From assembly GCA_905236665.1 (NCBI GenBank), contig CAJONF010000116.1, positions 1 through 5,745 of the forward strand: a DNA stretch of 5,745 bases. Direction: 5' to 3'. Position 1 is the first letter of the stretch. Every line of letters starts with the position of its first letter. Below the pieces are notes generated by a model that did not search any database, was not told the DNA's origin, and worked only from the letters and a program-made list of their open reading frames with translations. This DNA comes from an uncultured Selenomonadaceae bacterium (GTDB lineage: Bacteria; Bacillota; Negativicutes; Selenomonadales; Selenomonadaceae). The translations under genes were made by a program, and so were the position numbers. Shown here one piece after another: positions 1 through 4,956 of this stretch.

Positions 1-723
1 CCACACGCGCAGGATTGCTAGTCCGAAAAAAAATGATACGACCATGCACGCCGAATACGGCAAAATTCGCCCGATTAAATCCCACGGAGTCCCGTCCATT
101 AAAATTTTGTCGAGTTGTTTAGTTAATCGCAAGCGCGGTACCATGCCGATTGTCGCAAATACAAAAAACATTGAGCCGAAGAAAAATAAAAATCCTTGAG
201 TCTGTGTATTCGACGTGGAGCCGGCAGGATTAAATAAATTTCTATCGTTGAGTGTCAATCCGCCGCTTGCAGAAGAATTTTTCATGGCGTTGTTAATGGC
301 AATAAGTTCGTTCATAGCGGCTTTTATGTCGGCGGTCTGCGCGGTGTTTGAATTATCGTAAAAAATTCCGACGGGTGCGGATTCTCCGCTGTAAAAATTT
401 TTTTCCAAACCTTCCGGCAAATAAATCACGGCGTCCGCCTCGTCACGATAAAAAAGTTTTTCGGGATTGGTTGCGACGTTCAAAACCGCCTTGACGCGCA
501 TATATTCCGATGAATCAATCTGTGTAATGAATTCGCGGCTGTATTTCGAGTTGTCAAGATCGATAATTATAACTGGCGCGTCCTTAGAAAAATTTCCCGC
601 TAACAAAACGCTCAAGAACACGCTGATAATCATTGCGACCATAAGACAAACTTTTTCGTAAGGCATCCCCTTGCCGCTGAATAGAAATTTTACTTCGTCT
701 TTGAATGAATTTATAAATCCCAT
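1..723 (-). CDS. ABC-2 type transporter permease, N-terminal part (cut by window edge)
   Basis: This is probably the membrane subunit of an ABC exporter of the YhhJ/YbhR/YbhS type, which works with an ATPase and a periplasmic adaptor to move substrates out of the cell. The 241 residues visible show one hydrophobic segment near residues 26-42. A large extracytoplasmic domain follows (about 43-177), containing a hydrophobic strand with the acidic run VIIIDLDNS (51-59) and the pattern ADAVIYLPEGLEKNF (96-110), typical of this family. Two further membrane segments lie near 178-196 and 222-240, where the window ends. Family members are about 370-400 residues long, so more than a third is missing. 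The start ATG (723-721) lies 8 bases after the stop of the adaptor gene, and its ribosome binding site overlaps that stop, so the two genes are cotranscribed and probably translationally coupled. The substrate cannot be read from the sequence. The family call is firm; the exact subgroup is inference. Confidence 0.87.
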   Translation of the reverse strand, partial: MGFINSFKDEVKFLFSGKGMPYEKVCLMVAMIISVFLSVLLAGNFSKDAPVIIIDLDNSKYSREFITQIDSSEYMRVKAVLNVATNPEKLFYRDEADAVIYLPEGLEKNFYSGESAPVGIFYDNSNTAQTADIKAAMNELIAINNAMKNSSASGGLTLNDRNLFNPAGSTSNTQTQGFLFFFGSMFFVFATIGMVPRLRLTKQLDKILMDGTPWDLIGRILPYSACMVVSFFFGLAILRVW

Positions 724-727
724 GTCG

Positions 728-733
728 TCACCT
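728..733 (-). promoter_or_regulatory. Ribosome binding site of the ABC-2 permease, overlapping the adaptor stop codon
   Basis: On the minus strand the bases AGGTGA (733 to 728) sit 4 bases before the ATG at 723. Their first two bases are also the last two bases of the TAG stop (734-732) of the upstream adaptor gene. This geometry favours reuse of terminating ribosomes and supports the ATG chosen for the permease. Confidence 0.65.
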
Positions 734-1826
734 AAAATTCAACCGTAACGGTTTGTCCTGCCAAAACATTTTCGGGTTCGTCGATGTAAATTCTGACTTG
801 GAACGCCGATAAATCAGCTTGACCCTTTTCGCGAGACTGTCTTAAATCTGCAAAGCCGGGAGCTTGCGTCAAAAGACGAATTGTCCCGCGAATTTTTTTA
901 TTGTCGGCGACCGTTTGACAAATTATTTCGTCGCCCTCGTGCAAATTGACGGCTTGTTCTTCTGAAATGTAAATGTCGTAATAAATTCGCCGCGTCTCCA
1001 ATAAAATCACGGGGATATTGGGAGAAATCATTTCGCCTTGCTTTTGGAGGATTGACAAAATTTTTCCGTCTTCCGGCGCGTGCAAAGTTAATCTGGATTT
1101 GGCAACTTCCAATTCTTTAAGCTGAACTTCCAAAAATTTTTTCTGCTGAGTCAATGCGGCGATATCGTGTTGAATATTTTGAGCCGAAGCTCTTTCCTGA
1201 GCGATTGTCGGCAAATTCAATGAATCTGTTGCGCCGGTGTCTGAAATTCCCGCCAATAATCTGTCCAAAAGTTGCTGTTGAGTGTCGACGTTAGCTTTTG
1301 CCACGTTTAAAGCCATCGTTGCGTCGTCTAATTGAGATTTTGCAATCGCGCCGTCTTTGAAAAGTTCAGCTTTGCGCTTATAATCTAGTTCCGCGTTTAA
1401 AAGTGTTGCTTGAGCCGCATTGACTGCGCCGCGTTGGCTGTCGATTTGTCGAAAAGATTGTTGCTCGTCATTATCTGCGCGGAATAAACTTGTTTGCATA
1501 TTTCCTGACGTTGAATTTATCTGCGCGTCAAATTGAGCGATTTGCGCTCGCAATTTTTCTATAGCCAAATTTGTATCTGTCGAATCAATTTCCATGACGA
1601 TTTGCCCCGCTTTGACTTCTTGCCCTTCGCGAACAGCCTCGTTAATCAATCTGCCGCCGACTGAATCGAACGATAACTTTATTTGTTCAGCTGTTAAAAT
1701 TCCGTCTTTTTTTTGTGTGGCTAGAAAAACTGCATCATTGCCGCGATACATTAAAACTACGCCGCTGACTATCAATATAGCGATAAATAAAATTCCTGCT
1801 CGAATTGCCCTGCGTCTTGCTCCCAT
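732..1826 (-). CDS. HlyD/AcrA-family periplasmic adaptor (membrane fusion protein) of an ABC exporter
   Basis: This 364-residue adaptor should bridge an inner-membrane ABC permease and an outer-membrane TolC-like channel. A basic N-terminus (MGARRRAIRAG) precedes one membrane anchor at about residues 11-27. The first half of the lipoyl domain follows (about 47-82, with REGQEVKAGQIVMEID at 66-81), then a long Gln/Ala-rich coiled-coil hairpin (about 85-245). The second lipoyl half is near 246-280 (LTLHAPEDGKILSI, 246-259), and beta-barrel and membrane-proximal segments run to the C-terminus (ending AGQTVTVEF). Length and domain order match YhiI/EmrA-like adaptors. An upstream in-frame ATG at 1898 would add 24 residues. 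I prefer 1826 because GGAGGA lies 7 bases ahead of it and the likely promoter lies between the two starts. The permease follows 8 bases downstream; no ATPase gene is in view. The transported compound is unknown. Confidence 0.93.
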   Translation of the reverse strand: MGARRRAIRAGILFIAILIVSGVVLMYRGNDAVFLATQKKDGILTAEQIKLSFDSVGGRLINEAVREGQEVKAGQIVMEIDSTDTNLAIEKLRAQIAQFDAQINSTSGNMQTSLFRADNDEQQSFRQIDSQRGAVNAAQATLLNAELDYKRKAELFKDGAIAKSQLDDATMALNVAKANVDTQQQLLDRLLAGISDTGATDSLNLPTIAQERASAQNIQHDIAALTQQKKFLEVQLKELEVAKSRLTLHAPEDGKILSILQKQGEMISPNIPVILLETRRIYYDIYISEEQAVNLHEGDEIICQTVADNKKIRGTIRLLTQAPGFADLRQSREKGQADLSAFQVRIYIDEPENVLAGQTVTVEF

Positions 1827-1833
1827 GAAGAAT

Positions 1834-1839
1834 TCCTCC
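1834..1839 (-). promoter_or_regulatory. Strong ribosome binding site that fixes the adaptor start at 1826
   Basis: The minus strand reads GGAGGA at 1839-1834, seven bases before the ATG at 1826-1824. This is a near-perfect match to the anti-Shine-Dalgarno sequence at ideal spacing. The longer in-frame candidate start at 1898 has only AT-rich sequence upstream and no such site. Confidence 0.85.
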
Positions 1840-1861
1840 ATTGCTGAAAATTTTTTTAGTA

Positions 1862-1870
1862 ATTTTATCA
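1862..1870 (-). promoter_or_regulatory. Putative extended -10 promoter for the adaptor-permease operon
   Basis: The minus strand reads TGATAAAAT (1870 to 1862), an extended -10 (TGn plus TAAAAT, 5 of 6 bases matching TATAAT). Transcription would begin near 1855, giving a leader of roughly 30 bases that contains the GGAGGA site. No good -35 is seen at 17 bases spacing (the hexamer there is TACATT). A TTGCCC lies closer, at 13 bases, which is too short to count. Extended -10 promoters can work without a -35, but the region is AT-rich, so chance is possible. Confidence 0.45.
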
Positions 1871-1898
1871 AATTCACGGCGGGCAATGTAATAGACAT

Positions 1899-1928
1899 AA
1901 AAAATTTTTTGAGCGGCGATTTTTTTTT
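1899..1928. other. A/T-tract segment in the divergent intergenic region
   Basis: The spacer between the two divergent transcription units contains a perfect 12-base palindrome of six A then six T (1899-1910). About ten bases further on is a run of nine T (1920-1928). Such phased A-tracts commonly bend DNA or act as upstream promoter elements. They sit upstream of both predicted -10 boxes. No GC-rich hairpin precedes the T run, so it does not look like a rho-independent terminator. Function is inference. Confidence 0.4.
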
Positions 1929-1938
1929 GCGTTTATAG

Positions 1939-1944
1939 TATAAT
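1939..1944 (+). promoter_or_regulatory. Consensus -10 box (TATAAT) for the protease-aminotransferase operon
   Basis: A perfect TATAAT lies 16 bases before the ATG at 1961. The hexamer 17 bases upstream (GCGATT, 1916-1921) is a poor -35, and the better-looking TTGAGC at 1909-1914 is 24 bases away, too far. The nine-T run just upstream may compensate. If used, transcription would start near 1951, leaving a leader of 0-10 bases, which is unusually short. An additional promoter further upstream cannot be excluded. Confidence 0.5.
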
Positions 1945-1950
1945 TTGCGC

Positions 1951-1955
1951 GGTGA
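1951..1955 (+). promoter_or_regulatory. Weak ribosome binding site of the M48 protease
   Basis: GGTGA lies 5 bases before the ATG at 1961 and decides for that start over the in-frame GTG at 1952, which lies inside this same motif. The core is only a partial match to the anti-Shine-Dalgarno sequence. Confidence 0.5.
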
Positions 1956-1960
1956 TTGAA

Positions 1961-3721
1961 ATGAAAAAAATTTTTATCGTGATACTCGTGACGTTGGCTA
2001 CGCTGTTAAATCCCGCGAAAACTTTTGCGGCTGATGCGTGGGCAATCGCGGCGGAAACTTTAGGAGTTTTGGCGGCGTATCGATCAACGCTGGTTCAAAT
2101 GCTCGCGCTGGGAAACAATGTCGATGCGCAAATGGCAGTTCGTAAGCAGGATATGGAAAAAAATGGCGTGGATAAAAATAAACGCGACGTGGAAATTGTA
2201 AATTCGGTGATGACGCGGCTGGTAAATGGCGGGCAATATGAACTGCGCGTAAATTCTCTGCCGTTCGTGTGGAGCGTGAACGATAATGAAAAATTTAATG
2301 CCGCGTGCTATCCGATGAATTATATCAGCGTTAATCGCGGGCTGGTACGCGGGCTGAATTGCGATGAAAATCAAATCGCCGCTGTTCTTGCTCACGAAAT
2401 GACGCATGGCATTGAACAACATTCTGCAAAAAGTTACGCGCAGGCAGTTGCTCAATCTTTAGGCGCGATGATGTTGGGAATGAATGTAGACAACGGATCA
2501 AACATTGATTGGAGCAAATTTTCTGCCATGGTTGATTATTCTATTGCTAAAAATATTAATGTGCCCGTCGAATACGCGGCGGACGAGGGCGGCTTTTACA
2601 TAATGACTAGCGCGGGTTTTAATCCTGGTGGTGGCGCGGCGGCTATGAATCGTCTGGGTTATTATGTACGCTATGAAACGCGGGATTTTTTAGAATTTGA
2701 TGCGCGGGATAAACCTAGTGAAGAAACTTTTAGCGATCACCCTGACACTGACCGGCGCGAAGCAAAATTGCTGGAGATGATGACGAATTACGGCGGCGGA
2801 CACGTCACAGTTAGAAAAACCGACCGAGCTTACAGAGTTTTTATAGACGGGCGGGAAATTTTTTACTCAATGAACACCGGCGATGATCCTACTAGCGCGG
2901 CGATTAATGCTTATTACTTCGCGGGCGGCTTAGCGCGTGCTTTTCACGATTATGACTCGGTTGACGCTTGGAATTTTCGACGTGTTGGCAACCAAACAGA
3001 TTTTCTGAACGATGATTTTGCTTACAGGGAATTGCGCACTTTGGCGGCGATGTATAATTTGGGCGATAAACTGCGTGCAGAAGTTGAGCTTGCCTATAAA
3101 TATGAAAATCCGCGAACACGGGAGCGAATTCGGGCGGCTGATGAGGAACGTAAAAATTTTTGGGCTAAAATTCGTGCAGAGGCTGATTCAGCCAAAGGCA
3201 AGGCGGCTACTCAACTGCGAATCAATGCCGACGTTTATAATGACCATGGGCAGGGCGAACTTGCTTTGAAACAAATTGAGCGGGCGTTCCGTGCAAAAAA
3301 TCAAGATGATTTTGCCGAGTGTTTAGCGATACGCGGGCGGGCTAAAGCGATTTGCGGTGATTATGACGGCGCACTGGTTGACGTGGACGCGGCTGTTAAT
3401 AAAGATCCGAACAACTTATACAATTTTTTAAATCGTGCAGACGTGCGGCATATGCGCGGCGAATTGGAAATTGCATTGGCGGATATTGAACGTGCTCTGG
3501 CGATTGATGAACAAAATCCCGTGGCGTATAAGTTGCAAGCTGAAATTTTCGATGAGAGCGGACAAACTGACAACGCGACGGCAAGTTATCAAAAGCTTTA
3601 CGAGCTGACGAAAAAAAATCCCCACGTCGTTCCGCTGAACTATTTAGAAAAGATTGACCCGAAGGCGGCGGAAAAAATTCGTAAGGCTGAAAAAAAGGAG
3701 CATAAAAATGAAAAATCTTGA
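1961..3721 (+). CDS. Secreted M48-family zinc metalloprotease with C-terminal TPR repeats
   Basis: This 586-residue protein resembles BepA/YcaL/LoiP-type envelope proteases, which act on misfolded or misassembled proteins outside the cytoplasm. A signal peptide covers residues 1-23 (MKKIFIVILVTLATL, probable cut after TFA). The protease domain shows the zinc motif HEMTH (145-149; ligands H145 and H149, catalytic E146), the third ligand E204 in EYAAD (204-208), then AGFNP (218-222) and SDHPDTDRR (258-266), all in M48 order. Residues about 275-410 form a middle region I do not recognise. TPR-like helical repeats follow (about 415-555; GDYDGALVDVDAAVNKDPNN and RGELEIALADIERALAIDEQN are clear units), then a Lys/Glu-rich tail. 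BepA also has a C-terminal TPR domain but lacks this middle region. An in-frame GTG at 1952 would add three residues. The aminotransferase overlaps the 3' end, so the genes form one operon. Confidence 0.92.
   Translation: MKKIFIVILVTLATLLNPAKTFAADAWAIAAETLGVLAAYRSTLVQMLALGNNVDAQMAVRKQDMEKNGVDKNKRDVEIVNSVMTRLVNGGQYELRVNSLPFVWSVNDNEKFNAACYPMNYISVNRGLVRGLNCDENQIAAVLAHEMTHGIEQHSAKSYAQAVAQSLGAMMLGMNVDNGSNIDWSKFSAMVDYSIAKNINVPVEYAADEGGFYIMTSAGFNPGGGAAAMNRLGYYVRYETRDFLEFDARDKPSEETFSDHPDTDRREAKLLEMMTNYGGGHVTVRKTDRAYRVFIDGREIFYSMNTGDDPTSAAINAYYFAGGLARAFHDYDSVDAWNFRRVGNQTDFLNDDFAYRELRTLAAMYNLGDKLRAEVELAYKYENPRTRERIRAADEERKNFWAKIRAEADSAKGKAATQLRINADVYNDHGQGELALKQIERAFRAKNQDDFAECLAIRGRAKAICGDYDGALVDVDAAVNKDPNNLYNFLNRADVRHMRGELEIALADIERALAIDEQNPVAYKLQAEIFDESGQTDNATASYQKLYELTKKNPHVVPLNYLEKIDPKAAEKIRKAEKKEHKNEKS
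3695..3700 (+). promoter_or_regulatory. Ribosome binding site of the aminotransferase, inside the protease gene
   Basis: AAGGAG lies 7 bases before the ATG at 3708 and is embedded in the Lys/Glu-rich tail of the protease gene. It supports 3708 as the start. A longer in-frame reading from a TTG at 3654 would add an implausible Arg/Lys-rich leader of 18 residues that has no family counterpart. Confidence 0.8.
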
Positions 3722-4844
3722 ACCGTTCAAAGAAAGAATTTATGTGACAAGACCGGTATTCCCGACGATTGAAGAAGTCACGGAAAAATTAAAAGATATC
3801 TGGCTTTCAAAATGGCTGACAAACAACGGTCCGCAACACACTATGCTTGAACATGAGCTGAAAAATTTTTTAAAGGTGCCGTGCCTATCTCTGTTCAACA
3901 ACGGAACGATAGCATTAATAGTTGCGTGTCAAAGTTTGCGATTGAGCGGCGAAGTTATCACGACGCCTTTTACTTTTGCCGCGACGCCGCACGTTTTGAG
4001 CTGGAATAATATCAAGCCGATTTTTTGCGACGTGGACGCCGAAACTATGAACATTGACGCCGAAAAAATCGAATCAATGATAACGCCGAATACAACTGCG
4101 ATTTTAGCTGTGCACGTATTCGGCACACCCTGCGACGTGGAAAAAATCCAACAGGTTGCCGATCGCTACGGTTTGCACGTAGTTTATGACGCGGCGCACG
4201 CGTTCGGAGTCGAGATTAACGGGCAAGGTATCGGCAATTTCGGTGATATTTCTATGTTCAGCTTTCATGCCACGAAACTTTATCACACGGTCGAAGGCGG
4301 CGCACTCACCATGAAAAATGAGTACGTTAAACAGCGCATTGACCTTTTAAAAAATTTCGGCATAAAAAACGAGGAGGAAGTTGTCATGCCCGGCATAAAC
4401 GGCAAGCTTGATGAGGTGCGGGCGGCTATCGGGCGAATCATGTTAAACTATGTTGACGAGGAGCGGCAGAAAAGATTTCATCTGCACAAAATTTATAACG
4501 AAGAACTTTCAGGCGTTGCGGGCATTAAACTTATGCCTAAATGTGCCGACGATGTTAAGCTTAATAATCAGTACTATGTCATTCGCATTGACGAAAAAAT
4601 TTTTGGGCGTTCACGGGATTTTGTTTACGATGCGTTCAAAAATTACAACGTCTACACGCGAAAATATTTTCATCCGCTGTGCAGTGAGTTCACTTGTTAT
4701 CGTCAGCTTAATTCTGCCAATCCCGCCAATCTTCACACAGCTAATCTTATTGGAAAACAGATTTTGAGCTTGCCTATGTACGGTGAATTGACTGAAGACG
4801 ACGTTAGAAAAATTTGCGCGATTTTAAAGATGTTTAGACGGTAA
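3708..4844 (+). CDS. DegT/DnrJ/EryC1/StrS-family PLP-dependent aminotransferase (probable nucleotide-sugar aminotransferase)
   Basis: Members of this family transfer an amino group, usually from glutamate, to a keto-sugar nucleotide in the cytoplasm, making amino sugars for O-antigens, capsules, glycosylation or secondary metabolites. The 378 residues are full length. Family marks are SKWLTNNGP (34-42), NGT near 65-67 (cofactor phosphate region), D161 in YDAAHAFG (160-167; contacts the pyridine nitrogen), K190 in SFHATKLYHTVEGGAL (185-200; Schiff-base lysine) and GINGKLDEVRAAIG (229-242). The FHATK...TVEGG version and the N-terminal TRPVFP resemble enzymes acting on 4-keto-6-deoxy dTDP-sugars (VioA-like), but the substrate cannot be settled by eye. 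The start overlaps the protease gene by 14 bases (+1 frame), so the two are probably cotranslated. No sugar dehydratase, nucleotidyltransferase or glycosyltransferase lies next to it in this window. Confidence 0.93.
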   Translation: MKNLEPFKERIYVTRPVFPTIEEVTEKLKDIWLSKWLTNNGPQHTMLEHELKNFLKVPCLSLFNNGTIALIVACQSLRLSGEVITTPFTFAATPHVLSWNNIKPIFCDVDAETMNIDAEKIESMITPNTTAILAVHVFGTPCDVEKIQQVADRYGLHVVYDAAHAFGVEINGQGIGNFGDISMFSFHATKLYHTVEGGALTMKNEYVKQRIDLLKNFGIKNEEEVVMPGINGKLDEVRAAIGRIMLNYVDEERQKRFHLHKIYNEELSGVAGIKLMPKCADDVKLNNQYYVIRIDEKIFGRSRDFVYDAFKNYNVYTRKYFHPLCSEFTCYRQLNSANPANLHTANLIGKQILSLPMYGELTEDDVRKICAILKMFRR

Positions 4845-4878
4845 TTCGTAGTGAAAATTCTTAACATATGCGGCGCGG

Positions 4879-4907
4879 TTTACTTTTTTATATCTGCGTG
4901 CTATAAT
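4879..4907 (+). promoter_or_regulatory. Sigma-70/sigma-A type promoter for pyruvate:ferredoxin oxidoreductase
   Basis: The -35 hexamer TTTACT (4879-4884, 4 of 6 consensus bases) is separated by exactly 17 bases from a perfect TATAAT (4902-4907), which is also preceded by TG one base upstream (4899-4900), making an extended -10. Transcription should start near 4914, giving a leader of about 43 bases. This is the best-formed promoter in the window and fits a highly expressed central-metabolism gene. Confidence 0.75.
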
Positions 4908-4937
4908 CGCCCGCAAAAATCATTTTTCAAATTTGAG

Positions 4938-4942
4938 AGGAG
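4938..4942 (+). promoter_or_regulatory. Ribosome binding site of the oxidoreductase, with unusually long spacing
   Basis: AGGAG at 4938-4942 is a strong core, but 14 bases separate it from the ATG at 4957, against a usual 5-9. The gap holds two AGCT copies (4943-4946 and 4952-4955) that could pair as a 4-base stem around a 5-base loop and shorten the effective distance. An in-frame TAG at 4951-4953 rules out any earlier start. Confidence 0.6.
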
Positions 4943-4956
4943 AGCTTTGATAGCTT

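Larger units (their letters stand above)
4845..4956 (+). other. Intergenic spacer before the oxidoreductase gene
   Basis: These 112 bases hold a promoter and ribosome binding site for the next gene. No GC-rich hairpin followed by a T run is seen after the aminotransferase stop, so there is no visible intrinsic terminator and some read-through from the upstream operon is possible. A GTG-started reading frame crossing the spacer is not convincing as a gene. Confidence 0.6.

Noticed and set aside
1909..1914. TTGAGC as a -35 box for the protease promoter
   Set aside because: It is 24 bases from the TATAAT, well outside the 16-18 base spacing needed.
1905..1928. T-rich runs as a rho-independent terminator
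   Set aside because: The A6T6 palindrome has no GC-rich stem, and no hairpin precedes the nine-T run. No gene ends here in either direction.
1594..1938. 114-residue plus-strand reading frame opposite the adaptor gene
   Set aside because: It lies antisense to the clearly coding adaptor gene, has no ribosome binding site, and its protein has no recognisable features. It is a shadow of the real gene.
2084..2455. 123-residue minus-strand frame within the protease gene
   Set aside because: It is antisense to the signal-peptide and zinc-site coding region of the protease, with no initiation signal or known motif.
3654..3707. Longer aminotransferase start at a TTG
   Set aside because: The added residues are an Arg/Lys-rich string produced by reading the protease tail in another frame, while the ATG at 3708 has a well-placed AAGGAG.
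4845..4900. Intrinsic terminator after the aminotransferase
   Set aside because: I looked for an inverted repeat before the T-rich stretch at 4883-4889 and found no convincing stem.
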